From Puniceibacterium antarcticum (GTDB taxonomy: Bacteria; Pseudomonadota; Alphaproteobacteria; Rhodobacterales; Rhodobacteraceae): a stretch of DNA of 64,000 nucleotides. Position numbers and translations under genes: made by a program. Below the pieces are notes generated by a model. It saw only the letters and a list, made by a program, of their open reading frames with translations, did not search any database and was not told where the DNA came from. The stretch spans positions 1 to 64,000 of the forward strand of contig NZ_AWWI01000186.1 in assembly GCF_002760615.1 (NCBI RefSeq), given 5' to 3'. Positions 33,571-42,747 of the stretch are shown here, in pieces (position 1 is the stretch's first letter; the number at the start of each line of letters is the position of its first letter).

Positions 33571-34149
33571 TTACGCTTCAGCAGCTTCACGCTTTTTGCG
33601 ACGAAGTGCGGCAAGACCACCCAGGCCGAGCAATGTCAGAGCGCCCGCAGCGGGCAAAGGCACAGTTGCAGGAGGGGGGGTCACAACGGTAGCGTATATG
33701 AAGTTGCCGATGAAGTTCTTCGTGTTGGCTACTCCAGTAACGAACAATTGGACGAAGGTTCCGTCCGCGACAGACGCCAAGAACGACGCTGACCCAGAAC
33801 CGTTCGCTGCTGAAATCGTCAGAGGAATCTTCGTACCATTATCGATGCTATACGCCAGAGCGATGGAGTTTTGGATGACGCCACCTGTGACATTGTAAGG
33901 GTTTATCGTAAAAGAGACCAAAAGGTCAAAAGCGCCACCTGATGTGAATGACCCAATGTATCCCTGACCACCATTTGCAGCTGAAAGATTGTCACCTTGA
34001 GGCGCAGCCACAAAACCGACAAGTCCGCTGTTTGGATTAAGGGTTGCCCCCCCGTCGAATAATGCGCCGCCGACTGTTGCTGCCATGGCGCTTATCGGGG
34101 CCAATGAAACGATCGCCGCCAAAGCGATACCACGTATACTCGATCTCAT
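33571..34149 (-). CDS. VPLPA-CTERM sorting-domain exported protein
   Basis: The 192-residue precursor has a signal peptide ending SAMAATVG (about residue 24). A beta-rich Gly/Ser/Ala body without Cys follows. The C-terminal tripartite sorting signal is VPLPA, then the helix AGALTLLGLGGLAAL, then RRKKR. This matches the VPLPA-CTERM signal recognised by an exosortase in Rhodobacterales, implying processing and surface or extracellular-matrix localisation. The body has no recognisable domain. Its codons are more AT-rich than those of neighbours. It is monocistronic with a long AT-rich upstream region. Confidence 0.88.
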   Translation of the reverse strand: MRSSIRGIALAAIVSLAPISAMAATVGGALFDGGATLNPNSGLVGFVAAPQGDNLSAANGGQGYIGSFTSGGAFDLLVSFTINPYNVTGGVIQNSIALAYSIDNGTKIPLTISAANGSGSASFLASVADGTFVQLFVTGVANTKNFIGNFIYATVVTPPPATVPLPAAGALTLLGLGGLAALRRKKREAAEA

Positions 34150-34565
34150 TTTGTCTTCCTCAAAAAAGAAACTCTAGACATAAGTCACAACCTCTAGACT
34201 GCTTGGCACCCTCGATTCTCGGATGCATCGCAACAAGGCATGCCATCATTTAGACGCATTTTTGCCTAAATGCAAAACCACAAATTGTCAAAATGCAAAA
34301 ACAGGATCTTAACTTGATCGGCTTCAACCAGGACGTGTCCAAGTCTTGTCTGACTTGCCTCTCACAAAGCACAAATGTCAAATTCTGGTTGAAAATAGAT
34401 TAATTTCTCATCTCCCCGCGAACAGTGGTGAAAGCCCCCACCTCTGAAGAGTCGGTTGGCAAGACGCCCATACCGCTGAACAACCACAAACATTAAGGCA
34501 GAAGACCCGACGGGAGAGCCGTCGGGTCTTCTTTGGAATTGGAATCAAATGATGAAGCTCTGGGT
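34150..34565. other. AT-rich 416-bp intergenic region upstream of the VPLPA-CTERM gene
   Basis: No open reading frame of note is visible. On the minus strand TTGACA (34291-34286) lies 17 bases from TAGGCA (34268-34263), a weak promoter candidate for the VPLPA-CTERM gene. The rest is AT-rich with no other structure except the terminator at 34500-34532. Confidence 0.4.
34500..34532. terminator. Terminator after the YceI gene
   Basis: AGAAGACCCGACGG and CCGTCGGGTCTTCT form a perfect 14-bp stem around GAGAG, 33 bases past the minus-strand YceI stop. Confidence 0.85.
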
Positions 34566-35138
34566 CTACTCAGCCTTCATCGCTTCGATCGAGATGTGCA
34601 CCTGCACCTCGTCGCTGACGTAAGGTGCAAAGGCACCAACGTTATAGTCGCTGCGCAGCAGGGTTGTTGTGGCTTCAAAACCGGCCCAAGGCTTGTTTTC
34701 CATGGGGTGCTGACCAACTTGGTTCAGCGTGGCGTCCAGAACAACTGACTTGGTCACGCCGTTCAGTGTAAGATCACCGGTGATGTTTGCAGTGTCCTCG
34801 CCCGTCACTTCGATTCCGGTCGAAGTGAAGGTGACAGTCTTATCCTCGGACGCGCCGAAGAAGTCGTCAGACATGAAATGCTCGGAGCGCGGCTCCCAGC
34901 CGGTGATCATCGACGTGACGGGCATAGACACTGTGACGGAGGAGTTTGCAGGATCTTCCTGATCGAACATGATCTCACCCTCAAAGCCCGAGAACATGCC
35001 GGTCCCTGTGGAAAAGCCAAGGTGGTTGTAGCTAAAGACGATCTGGCTGTGACCGCTGTCGAGGGTGTATTTTTCAGGTGCGGCAAAGGCGACCATGGGC
35101 AGTGTCGCAAGAGCAGTGGCAAGCATAAGATGTTTCAT
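34566..35138 (-). CDS. Periplasmic YceI family protein
   Basis: The 190-residue precursor has a signal peptide (KHLMLATALATLPMVAFA, cleaved about residue 19) and one YceI lipocalin-like domain. YTLDSGHSQIVFSYNHLGFSTG, SEHFMSDDFFGASEDKTVTF and ITGDLTLNGVTKSVVL are the family strands. YceI proteins bind long isoprenoids and are often induced by stress or high pH. A second YceI domain, fused to cytochrome b561, is encoded 1.1 kb away, so the two might share a ligand. It is divergent from the rpsF operon. Confidence 0.93.
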   Translation of the reverse strand: MKHLMLATALATLPMVAFAAPEKYTLDSGHSQIVFSYNHLGFSTGTGMFSGFEGEIMFDQEDPANSSVTVSMPVTSMITGWEPRSEHFMSDDFFGASEDKTVTFTSTGIEVTGEDTANITGDLTLNGVTKSVVLDATLNQVGQHPMENKPWAGFEATTTLLRSDYNVGAFAPYVSDEVQVHISIEAMKAE

Positions 35139-35407
35139 TACGTGTTTCTCCGTGTTGGGTGCTATCGCTGCCTAGATGTTGCAGCTGGCGTTGTCTTGCA
35201 ACCTCATGAAAACCCACAGACCCTGTGGAGCAATGAACACTCGGCCGCATAAAGCTGCACATGCGCCCCCGCCCTTGTGCGCCAAGGGAAACCGTGTATA
35301 TGGAGCCTTCCTTTCGCACGTTTATGAACCGCGCAGACTCTCGTGGGCAGGCGCGAAGGGGTAAAAGCCTGCTCTTTGAAATGCGCCACAATGGAATCGG
35401 AGACCAC

Positions 35408-35803
35408 ATGCCGCTGTATGAGCATGTTTTTATCTCGCGCCAGGACCTGTCGAACACACAGGCCGAGGGCCTTGTCGAACACTTCACATCGGTACTTACT
35501 GACAACGGCGGCACGCTGATTGAAAGTGAATACTGGGGCGTGAAGACCATGGCCTACAAGATCAACAAAAACCGCAAGGGTCATTACGCCTATCTGCGCA
35601 CCGACTCGCCTGCAGCCGCCGTGCAGGAAATGGAACGCCTGATGCGCCTTCATGACGACGTGATGCGCGTTCTGACGATCAAGGTCGATGCGCACGAAGA
35701 AGGCCCCTCGGTCCAGATGCAGAAACGTGACGAGCGTTCGGATCGCGGCGACCGTGGTGATCGTGGCGACCGTGGCGGTGAACGCCGCGAACGTCGCGCG
35801 TAA
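35408..35803 (+). CDS. rpsF: Ribosomal protein bS6
   Basis: bS6 pairs with bS18 on the 30S platform. The 131-residue product begins MPLYEHVFISRQDLS, with the canonical fold through YWGVKTMAYKINKNRKGHY. It ends in a charged Arg/Asp/Gly tail with repeated DRGDRGDRGD. That tail is longer than in E. coli and resembles the glutamylated region only in charge. ATG 35408 follows GGAG; the frame upstream is spurious. It is the first gene of rpsF-rpsR-rplI, with 21-bp and 12-bp spacings. Confidence 0.98.
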   Translation: MPLYEHVFISRQDLSNTQAEGLVEHFTSVLTDNGGTLIESEYWGVKTMAYKINKNRKGHYAYLRTDSPAAAVQEMERLMRLHDDVMRVLTIKVDAHEEGPSVQMQKRDERSDRGDRGDRGDRGGERRERRA

Positions 35804-35824
35804 CGTCAGAAAAGGAGTTATACC

Positions 35825-36052
35825 ATGGCTGCAAAACCGTTTTTCCGCCGCCGCAAGGTCTGCCCCTTCTCGGGCGACAATGCACCTGCAATCGACTACA
35901 AGGACACGAAGCTGCTGCAACGCTACATTTCCGAGCGTGGTAAGATCGTGCCGTCCCGCATCACCGCCGTTTCGGCTAAGAAGCAGCGTGAGCTGGCCCG
36001 TGCAATCAAGCGCGCCCGCTTCCTCGCCCTTCTGCCCTACGCTGTGAAATAA
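35825..36052 (+). CDS. rpsR: Ribosomal protein bS18
   Basis: The 75-residue bS18 binds bS6 and the central domain of 16S r[44 protein letters not shown] and [21 protein letters not shown] are the conserved segments. It lies 21 bp after rpsF and 12 bp before rplI with its own AAGGAG site. Confidence 0.99.
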   Translation: MAAKPFFRRRKVCPFSGDNAPAIDYKDTKLLQRYISERGKIVPSRITAVSAKKQRELARAIKRARFLALLPYAVK

Positions 36053-36064
36053 GGAGCGACTGAC

Positions 36065-36694
36065 ATGCAAGTTATCCTTCTGGAACGCGTGGCCAAGCTG
36101 GGCCAGATGGGCGACGTCGTCGACGTCAAGCCCGGCTTTGCACGCAACTACCTGCTGCTGCAGGGCAAGGCACTGACCGCGTCGGCTGCCAACATCAAGG
36201 CATTCGAAGGTCAGAAAGCTCAGCTCGAAGCGCAAAACCTCGAAACCCGCAAAGAAGCACAGGCCCTGGGCGACAAGCTCAACGGTCAGCAATTCGTTGT
36301 GATTCGCTCCGCTTCGGATGGCGGCAACCTTTACGGCTCCGTTACCACCCGTGACGCCGCCGAAGCCGCTACGGCGGAGGGTTTTTCGATCGACCGCAAA
36401 CAGGTCATCATCAAGACACCGATCAAGGAGCTGGGCATTCACGACGTACACGTGAACCTGCACCCCGAGGTCGAAGTGGTGATCGAGCTGAATGTAGCGC
36501 GTTCGCCCGAAGAAGCCGAACTTCAGGCATCGGGCAAGTCGATTCAGGAACTCGCCGCCGAAGAAGAAGCTGCTGCTGAATTCGAAATCTCCGAGCTGTT
36601 CGACGATATCGGCGCTGCCGGTATGGACGATTACGGTGACGACAGCGACCAGCCGCGCGTCGACGATTCCGAAGGCGACGACGAAGAGAAGTGA
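36065..36694 (+). CDS. rplI: Ribosomal protein bL9
   Basis: bL9 binds 23S rRNA near the L1 stalk. The 209-residue product has the N-domain [36 protein letters not shown] motif, the connecting helix, and the C-domain [20 protein letters not shown] long acidic extension (about residues 155-209, rich in Glu and Asp) follows. The extension is common in Rhodobacteraceae bL9 and absent from E. coli. A strong terminator follows. Confidence 0.98.
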   Translation: MQVILLERVAKLGQMGDVVDVKPGFARNYLLLQGKALTASAANIKAFEGQKAQLEAQNLETRKEAQALGDKLNGQQFVVIRSASDGGNLYGSVTTRDAAEAATAEGFSIDRKQVIIKTPIKELGIHDVHVNLHPEVEVVIELNVARSPEEAELQASGKSIQELAAEEEAAAEFEISELFDDIGAAGMDDYGDDSDQPRVDDSEGDDEEK

Positions 36695-36730
36695 GACAGA
36701 AGTCTCATCACGCACCTCCGGGTGTGTGTC

Positions 36731-36762
36731 AGCCGCGCGGGCCCACCCCGCGCGGCTTTTTT
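36731..36762 (+). terminator. Terminator of rpsF-rpsR-rplI
   Basis: AGCCGCGCGGG and CCCGCGCGGCT form an 11-bp stem with a 5-base loop, followed by six T residues, 37 bases past the rplI stop. Confidence 0.95.
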
Positions 36763-36840
36763 ACGGACTGCAGAGCGGCCCCTTCTTTTGGGAAAGAGGG
36801 TCGATGTCCTGACGGCGCTTCCCTGCCCGCTCAGCAACGT

Positions 36841-37590
36841 TCAGCCCGGGAAAATGCTCGCTATTTCCTTGTCGAACCGATCCCATGTCATCGTTGCGCG
36901 ATTTCCAGCAAAGCCATCATAATGGGATCTGCCAGATGACGTCGGCAGTCCCGCCCAGATCTTCGCCAGATTGTTCATGAAGGCCTGCTGGCCGATCTGT
37001 CCTGCGTGAAAGTCGTTTAACCCCGCTTCGACCAGCAACACATCCGCCAGCTGGTCCTGCAGCTGGGGTGAAAAGAACTGACCCACATCGGTACCGGTCT
37101 TGGCCACCACACGTTTGAGCGTTTCGGGAATGAACTGATAGCGCCCGATGGCATGCGGCTGCCCCGGGGTGTCTGCAATCCAGCGGTAGATTTCGATAAG
37201 CGTCATGTTTGTCGGCCGTTTGGCTGGCTTTTGCACGGCACCATACTGAACCGCGTCATACCCCAGAGACCCGGCTTCTGCATAGCCGATCAAATGGCGG
37301 ATCCGCTCGGCTGCAGTGGCGTTCGGACCCCATGCGAACGGTGAATCGGATGCCAGGTAGCGTTGCGGCCAGGGAGCAAACAGACTGCTGCCTTCCTGTC
37401 CGGCAAACAGGCTGGCCACGCGACGCGGCACCTCCTGTGGATCAGCCCGGGCGGTCTGCGGGATAAAGGCCCGACGATTCTGAAGGAAGCCACTCCCACC
37501 AAAAAGCGTTGCAGAGTCGGCCAGTGCTGAAGTGGGAAGCCAAAGCGAACCCATCATCGTCATGGCAAGAGCGTATCGTTTGCAGATCAT
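36841..37590 (-). CDS. Exported muramidase/lysozyme-like protein
   Basis: The 249-residue precursor has a signal peptide (RYALAMTMMGSLWLPTSALA). The lysozyme-fold domain (about residues 95-230) includes HLIGYAEAGSLGYDAVQYGA, whose Glu is the candidate catalytic acid, and PHAIGRYQFIPETLK, typical of muramidases of the COG4678/phage-endolysin type. ATG 37590 is preferred because GAGG lies just upstream and the signal then starts properly; the frame continues to 37641. No holin or phage genes are near, so I read it as a chromosomal cell-wall enzyme. Activity is inferred from the motif only. Confidence 0.75.
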   Translation of the reverse strand: MICKRYALAMTMMGSLWLPTSALADSATLFGGSGFLQNRRAFIPQTARADPQEVPRRVASLFAGQEGSSLFAPWPQRYLASDSPFAWGPNATAAERIRHLIGYAEAGSLGYDAVQYGAVQKPAKRPTNMTLIEIYRWIADTPGQPHAIGRYQFIPETLKRVVAKTGTDVGQFFSPQLQDQLADVLLVEAGLNDFHAGQIGQQAFMNNLAKIWAGLPTSSGRSHYDGFAGNRATMTWDRFDKEIASIFPG

Positions 37591-37705
37591 CCATACCTCT
37601 TCCGGGACAGCGGGTTTGGTTGGACTGTGATCCTTTGCCATTGAAATTTCGTTTCAGTTTGCCCAGATTTTGCCATTTTCAATCGGACGGTTCAAAAACG
37701 AAAAA

Positions 37706-37724
37706 GGCCGCCCAGAGGGCGGCC
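37706..37724 (-). terminator. Terminator of tig
   Basis: GGCCGCCC and GGGCGGCC pair around a 3-base loop, with TTTTTCG following on the minus strand, 26 bases past the tig stop. Confidence 0.9.
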
Positions 37725-37749
37725 CTTTGTAAAACGATGATGCGATAAA

Positions 37750-39084
37750 TTACGCTTCGTCTTCCAGCGCCTCAACAGCTTTCTGGAGTTCTTCTTTCGA
37801 GACTTCTTTCTCGGTCACCTGAGCTTGAGCGACGATGTGGTCAATGACCTTATCCTCGAAGATCGGCGCGCGCAGCTGCTGCTGCATCTGCTGGTTCTGA
37901 CGCACAAAGTCAAAGAACTGACGTTCTTGACCCGGGTACTGACGTGCCTGGCTCATGATCGCCTGTGTCATCTCGGCATCGGACACTTCCACCTTGGCCT
38001 GTTGACCCAACTCGGCCAGCAGCAGACCCAGACGCACGCGGCGTACGGCAAGGGACTTGTGCTCATCGCTTGGCTCAACTTCGCCGTGATCGTGGCCGTG
38101 ATCGTCCGGGTGCTCTTCATGATAGAGCTGGTGCGCAATCTGCTTGGCTTCGGCCTCGACAAGGCTCGGCGGTAGGTCAAAGCTGACAAGACCATCCAAC
38201 GAATCGAGCAGGGAACGCTTCATAACCTGACGCGCCGCGCCAGCATATTCCGCCTCTAGGCGCTCTGAAATCTGGGACTTGAGCGCGGCGATATCTTCTG
38301 CGCCGAACTTCTTTGCCAGCTCATCGTCGATTTCTGCGGCAACCGGCTTTTTCACGGCCTTGATCTTGCAATCAAAGGTCGCAGCCTTGCCCGCGAGATT
38401 CGGCGCGCCGTATTCCTCGGGGAAAGAGACATCGACAGCCTTTTCCTCGCCTGCGGTCACACCGACGAGCTGCTCTTCAAAGCCTGGGATGAACGAGCCG
38501 GAGCCGAGGACCAGCGGATAATCTTCGGCCGAACCGCCGTCAAATGCTTCGCCGTCAACCTTTCCGAGGAAATCAAAAGTGACCTGATCACCGTCTTCAG
38601 CCTTGGCACCCTCTTCGCGGTCAGCAAAATCCTGTGCCGTCTCGGCCAGATTTGCCAGCGCTTCGTCAACCGAGGCATCATCCGCCTTGGCGACAAGTTT
38701 TTCAACCGAAACGACGGACAGGTCCAGCTCGGGAATGGTCGGCAGAGCCTCATAGGACATCTCGACCTTGACGTCATCGCCCTCTTTCCAGTCATCGTTG
38801 CTCATCTTCACCTCAGGCTGCATCGCGGGACGCTCGCCAGTGGTTTCAAAATGCTCGCTCATGGCGCCGTCGATGCTTTCCTGCATCGCTTCGCCCAAAA
38901 GGCGCTGACCGTACTGCTTGCGTAGAAGCGGCATCGGCACCTTGCCTTTGCGGAAACCCTTCATCTCGATGTCCGGCTGCGCTTCGGACAGCTTTTCCAC
39001 AACCTTCGCGTCCAGCTCTGCGGCTGTCACGGTGATCGCGTAGCCGCGCTTCAGACCTTCGTTCAGCGTCTCGGTGACCTGCAT
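37750..39084 (-). CDS. tig: Trigger factor
   Basis: This ribosome-bound chaperone and prolyl isomerase meets nascent chains. The 444-residue product has an N-domain with the ribosome-docking [17 protein letters not shown], an FKBP PPIase domain (about residues 160-245, [16 protein letters not shown] to [12 protein letters not shown]), and the helical C-domain. The C-domain contains a His/Asp-rich segment, [15 protein letters not shown] (about residue 325), which may bind metal. ATG 39084 gives MQVTETL, the conserved start. It is monocistronic, preceded by a 5-prime region with CCCCGA/TCGGGG pairing (39117-39140). Confidence 0.96.
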   Translation of the reverse strand: MQVTETLNEGLKRGYAITVTAAELDAKVVEKLSEAQPDIEMKGFRKGKVPMPLLRKQYGQRLLGEAMQESIDGAMSEHFETTGERPAMQPEVKMSNDDWKEGDDVKVEMSYEALPTIPELDLSVVSVEKLVAKADDASVDEALANLAETAQDFADREEGAKAEDGDQVTFDFLGKVDGEAFDGGSAEDYPLVLGSGSFIPGFEEQLVGVTAGEEKAVDVSFPEEYGAPNLAGKAATFDCKIKAVKKPVAAEIDDELAKKFGAEDIAALKSQISERLEAEYAGAARQVMKRSLLDSLDGLVSFDLPPSLVEAEAKQIAHQLYHEEHPDDHGHDHGEVEPSDEHKSLAVRRVRLGLLLAELGQQAKVEVSDAEMTQAIMSQARQYPGQERQFFDFVRQNQQMQQQLRAPIFEDKVIDHIVAQAQVTEKEVSKEELQKAVEALEDEA

Positions 39085-39374
39085 GCAATACCCCATAGTT
39101 CAGTCCGGAGCCATTGCCCCGATATGTTCCGAATTCGGGGTCTTCTATGCGTCGCAGCCCAAGCGTGCAAGGCGTATTCGTGTGATACCCGGGCGGCCCT
39201 TGCCCAAATTCTTTTCCCAGATCTGTTTGGAATAGTGCTGCACAGGCTGGTTCCCGCTTGGAAGCATCGGTGCAAATCCCTGCCAACGGCGGTTTGATAG
39301 ACAGCACCTATTCCGCAAAGGTGCGCAGGATCGGGGTCAAGTTTGTGAAGTGCTTGCCAAAGAGAGTCTGATGT
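39085..39374. other. Intergenic region upstream of tig
   Basis: The 290 bases before the next possible small gene hold the tig leader with one inverted repeat (39117-39140). I see no recognisable RNA gene or conserved frame. Confidence 0.35.
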
Positions 39375-39554
39375 TCAGCGTTCAAAGTCGGTTAGAGATG
39401 CAATACCATTAACAGGCCTTAAGATATCACGGTTGAGGCATTGGGCTGGGACAATCTCTTGCGCCATTGATATCCATGATGATGCCGTAGTGGCCCATGC
39501 TGATCGATCTGCCAGAATGAACAGTGCCGCTATCACTATCAGAATGAGCTTCAT
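39375..39554 (-). CDS. Candidate small secreted protein
   Basis: A 59-residue frame starts MKLILIVIAALFILADRSAWA, which looks like a genuine signal peptide with cleavage after Ala21. A short tail with one Cys (PAQCLNRDILRPV) follows. GGGGAAGG lies a few bases upstream of ATG 39554. No family is recognised. It could be a remnant or a chance frame in the long tig-tRNA gap, so confidence is low. Confidence 0.35.
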   Translation of the reverse strand: MKLILIVIAALFILADRSAWATTASSWISMAQEIVPAQCLNRDILRPVNGIASLTDFER

Positions 39555-39753
39555 CGCCTTCCCCGCACGCTGAACTGTGTGAATGACAAATCTGCGCCAG
39601 TTTCGGTAAATAAATCTTAAACTCGATACAATTGATTGGCCTGGCGCCAGATGCCTCGACACGCCAAGAGAAGGTACGATTGAGGTCAGCCTAGCGTAGC
39701 CCTAAAGAGGACTTTCCCGCCGGAACGCTATTAAGTGGCAGGCAGGGTAAATC

Positions 39754-39837
39754 TGGTGCGGGTGGCCGGACTCGAACCGGCACTCCGTGAGGAAAGGGTG
39801 TTTGAGACCCTCGCGTCTACCATTCCGCCACACCCGC
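39754..39837 (-). tRNA. tRNA-Leu (anticodon CAA)
   Basis: On the minus strand the acceptor 5-prime end GCGGGTG (39837) pairs with CACCCGC before A and an encoded CCA (39754-39756). The anticodon stem AGGGT/ACCCT encloses CTCAAAC, giving CAA, which reads UUG. A long variable arm and GGTTCGAGTCC T-arm identify a class II leucine tRNA. Confidence 0.96.
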
Positions 39838-40039
39838 ACGGGAATCCGTTTATGTCCCTACAGGCAGACCGTCAAGCAGGTTAAGTGCGACAGGTTTTCG
39901 ACCACCAGGACAAACCTGCGTCTAACTGTCAGCGCGCAGCCTCACCTAATCGCTGCCCGCGCAATTCATGAGGTCCGCCAAGGCTTGACCACCCGCGTCC
40001 CCCGTGCTCTGAGGCAGAAGAAACCTGAACGAGGGCCAG

Positions 40040-40618
40040 ATGCTGCACCGCCTTTACTCCCGCATGCTGTCATTGGCTGACCACCCACAGGCCCTCTGGG
40101 TGCTTGCCTTTGTGGCCTTTGTGGAAAGCTCGGTCTTTCCGATTCCCCCTGATGTGCTGATGATCCCGATGATTATCGCCCGGCCCAGCCGTGCCTGGCT
40201 GATTGCGGGGGTTGCGATGGTCGCCTCTGTGTTGGGCGGGATGCTGGGCTATGCAATCGGCTATTTCTTTTATGAACAGATCGGCGCGCCCATCCTGCAA
40301 TCGCTGGGCAAAGGGGATGCGATGGAAACTTTCAGTACAAAGTTCAACGACTTCGGTTTCTGGGCCGTGCTGGTTGCGGGAATAACGCCCTTTCCCTACA
40401 AGGTGATCACCATCATGTCGGGCTGGACTGCGATGCCGCTGGGCACGTTCATCGTCACCTCGATCATCGCGCGGGGCGTACGGTTCTTCATTGTAGCGGG
40501 CCTGCTGCGGGTCTTTGGCGCCCCGGCACGGGCTTTCATAGAGAAACGGCTTGGCCTTGTCTTTACCGCCTTCATCGTGCTGCTGGTGGGCAGCTTCTAT
40601 CTGGTGCGATACCTATGA
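40040..40618 (+). CDS. YqaA/DedA-like membrane protein
   Basis: The 192-residue protein has about five transmembrane helices in the SNARE-associated/DedA superfamily, YqaA branch. ESSVFPIPPDVLMIPMIIA carries the conserved FPIPPD motif, and AGITPFPYKVITIMSGWTAM is the second hallmark. DedA proteins translocate polyprenyl phosphates or affect membrane potential; for YqaA the function is not established. Its stop overlaps the DsbB-like start as ATGA, so the two proteins are made together. Confidence 0.88.
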   Translation: MLHRLYSRMLSLADHPQALWVLAFVAFVESSVFPIPPDVLMIPMIIARPSRAWLIAGVAMVASVLGGMLGYAIGYFFYEQIGAPILQSLGKGDAMETFSTKFNDFGFWAVLVAGITPFPYKVITIMSGWTAMPLGTFIVTSIIARGVRFFIVAGLLRVFGAPARAFIEKRLGLVFTAFIVLLVGSFYLVRYL

Positions 40619-41076
40619 GCAGAAATTTGCTGGTTTTCATTGCTGCTGCCGGTTCTGCTGCCCTTCTGATTGGCGCCCTAGGGTTTCAGTACATCGGCGG
40701 GATGCCACCATGCCACCTCTGCTACCTGCAGCGATATCCGCATATGGTTGCGGTGGTGATAGGCGTTGTTGCCTTGTTCTTGAGCAGCCGGTTGCTGCCG
40801 ATTTTCGGTGCTCTGGCGGCCCTTACATCCGCGAACATCGGCGTTTATCACACCGGGGTCGAGCGGGGTTGGTGGGAAGGTCCGACAACCTGCACATCGG
40901 GTGCGATCGACGGTTTGTCCGCCGATGCCCTGCTGCAGCAAATTATGGCGGCACCGATGGTGCGCTGCGATGATGTCGCCTGGCAGATGTTGGGCCTCTC
41001 GATGGCCAGCTGGAACGCGATCGCCTCGCTTGTGCTTGCGCTGATCTGGATCACTGCGGCGCGCCGCAAGGCGTGA
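40615..41076 (+). CDS. Disulfide bond formation protein B (DsbB family)
   Basis: DsbB reoxidises periplasmic DsbA using quinone. The 153-residue product has four transmembrane helices. The first periplasmic pair is Cys33/Cys36 in PPCHLCYLQRYPH, and the second pair is Cys93 (TTCTSG) and Cys118 (MVRCDD). Q/R residues after the first pair match the quinone-binding region. It overlaps the YqaA-like gene by four bases. No DsbA is in the window. Confidence 0.9.
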   Translation: MSRNLLVFIAAAGSAALLIGALGFQYIGGMPPCHLCYLQRYPHMVAVVIGVVALFLSSRLLPIFGALAALTSANIGVYHTGVERGWWEGPTTCTSGAIDGLSADALLQQIMAAPMVRCDDVAWQMLGLSMASWNAIASLVLALIWITAARRKA

Positions 41077-41207
41077 TCTCGTACTGGCATGAAGAGGCTG
41101 CACAAGAAATATCAGCATTCTCTGCCAAACTCGCACTTTAACGGCCAGCCTGTTAGAACCGTTTGAAAGCAACCAGCCAAAAGGCCTATTTCCTACAGGA
41201 GTCCACC

Positions 41208-42131
41208 ATGCAAAACAAACGCATCCTTCTCGTCGGTGCCCCGGTGGACAGCGGAAAGATACGCCTTGGATGCCTCATGGGGCCGGATGCATACCGCACA
41301 GCACGACTGGGCAGTGCATTGCAAGATATTGGACATGATGTGACCGATCTGGGAAATGTCGCACCCGACCGCTCGGATGTGGCGCCACGCGCCGGTCTGA
41401 ACTCTCTGCCAGAAACCATCGGATGGACCACGGCGCTCAGCCGCGCAGCGCGCGAAGCGATCGCGAAGGGGCTGCCGATTTTCTTGGGCGGCGATCATTC
41501 ATTGTCTCTTGGCACGGTGCATGGGGTCGCTGCCCATGCCGCCGCACAAGGAAAGCCACAATTCGTGCTTTGGCTCGATGCCCACAGCGATTTCCATACG
41601 CTTGAGACAACGGACTCCGGAAATCTGCACGGCACACCGCTGGGCTATCTGACCGGTCGCACCGGATTTGACGGCTTCCCCGCCGTGCCACACCCCATCC
41701 CCGAAGAGAACGTCTGTATCATAGGCCTTCGCTCTGTCGACACAGCGGAACGCAAGATGCTGGAAGCGACGACAATCCGTCGTCATGACATGCGCGACAT
41801 CGACGAGAACGGCATCGCCAAGCCGCTAGGCGCCTTTCTGGAACTGGTAGCGCAAGCCGACGGCGCGCTGCATGTCTCGCTCGACGTCGATTTCCTTGAT
41901 CCTTCCGTCGCACCCGCAGTCGGCACCACCGTTCCCGGAGGCGCCACGGTACGAGAGGCGCATCTTGTCATGGAAATGCTGCACGACAGCGGCCTCATGA
42001 CATCAATGGACCTGGTCGAGCTGAATCCGATGTTGGACGAGCGGGGCCGCACAGCACAGCTGATGGTCGACCTTGCCGCATCTGCACTGGGACGTCGCGT
42101 CTTTGATCGCCCCACCCCGCGCGGCCTCTGA
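41208..42131 (+). CDS. rocF: Arginase
   Basis: Arginase hydrolyses L-arginine to ornithine and urea. The 307-residue product has the dimanganese motifs FLGGDHSLSLGTVHG, LWLDAHSDFHTLETTDSGN and SLDVDFLDPSVAPAVGTTVPGG. MDLVELNPMLDERGRTAQL is the arginase-type C-terminal Glu motif, which separates it from the agmatinase at 24219. ATG 41208 follows ACAGGAG. It is probably monocistronic, and repeat copy D lies just after the stop in the same sense. Confidence 0.94.
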   Translation: MQNKRILLVGAPVDSGKIRLGCLMGPDAYRTARLGSALQDIGHDVTDLGNVAPDRSDVAPRAGLNSLPETIGWTTALSRAAREAIAKGLPIFLGGDHSLSLGTVHGVAAHAAAQGKPQFVLWLDAHSDFHTLETTDSGNLHGTPLGYLTGRTGFDGFPAVPHPIPEENVCIIGLRSVDTAERKMLEATTIRRHDMRDIDENGIAKPLGAFLELVAQADGALHVSLDVDFLDPSVAPAVGTTVPGGATVREAHLVMEMLHDSGLMTSMDLVELNPMLDERGRTAQLMVDLAASALGRRVFDRPTPRGL

Positions 42132-42138
42132 GCTCCAT

Positions 42139-42203
42139 CTTCGTCTGTCCCCAAATATCCGACGAGGAGTCTGCAGGACAGGGGAAGCGCCCCCTGCAGC
42201 CTC
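42139..42203 (+). repeat. Modular core-plus-hairpin repeat, copy D (divergent)
   Basis: CTTCGTCTGTCC then CCAAATATCC is a variant core. The hairpin is CTGCAGG/CCTGCAG (42171-42199) with an inner GGGG/CCC pairing. It lies between the convergent arginase and carbonic anhydrase genes. Confidence 0.65.
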
Positions 42204-42225
42204 TCTTATCGCGCAGGAAAATGAA

Positions 42226-42747
42226 TCAAAGTACCTGCAAACCATCGCGGAACAGCCGCATATTCGCCTGATAGCTGCGCGCGGACTTGCGTAGCCCTTC
42301 AATTGCTGCCGCGTCCAGCATCCGGACCACCTTGCCCGGAACACCCATGACAAGCGATCCATCGGGGATCTCCTTGCCCTCTGTGATCAGCGCACCAGCG
42401 CCGATCAGGCAGTTCTTGCCGATCTTTGCACCGTTCAGAATGGTTGCCCCCATCCCGATCAGGGAATTCTCGCCGATCACACAGCCATGAAGCATGACCT
42501 TGTGGCCGATGGTACAGCCTGCGCCGATCACCAGCGGATAACCCATGTCGGTATGGCAGACGACATTTTCCTGCACATTGCTGCCTGCACCCACGCGGAT
42601 TTCTTCGTTGTCACCGCGCAAGGTGCTGCCGAACCAGACAGAGGCCCCCGGTTCCAACACCACGCGACCAATCACATTCGCATCGGGTGCGATCCAGCAA
42701 TCTTCGGCAATATCGGGCCCCTGCCCGTCAAGGCTGTAGAGTGTCAT
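42226..42747 (-). CDS. Gamma-carbonic anhydrase family protein
   Basis: The 173-residue left-handed beta-helix protein of the CA gamma/YrdA/PaaY group has hexapeptide repeats throughout ([20 protein letters not shown]). His ligands lie at [21 protein letters not shown] and the paired-His position. [19 protein letters not shown] completes the coil. Some members are zinc carbonic anhydrases; others lack activity. It overlaps gmk by four bases on the same strand, so it is co-translated with yicC-gmk. Confidence 0.9.
   Translation of the reverse strand: MTLYSLDGQGPDIAEDCWIAPDANVIGRVVLEPGASVWFGSTLRGDNEEIRVGAGSNVQENVVCHTDMGYPLVIGAGCTIGHKVMLHGCVIGENSLIGMGATILNGAKIGKNCLIGAGALITEGKEIPDGSLVMGVPGKVVRMLDAAAIEGLRKSARSYQANMRLFRDGLQVL

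Noticed and set aside
35204..36715. 503-residue minus-strand open frame over rpsF-rpsR-rplI
   Set aside because: It lies opposite three certain ribosomal protein genes and shows no family motif.
36841..37590. Prophage endolysin
   Set aside because: The muramidase-like protein has its own signal peptide and no phage genes are nearby.
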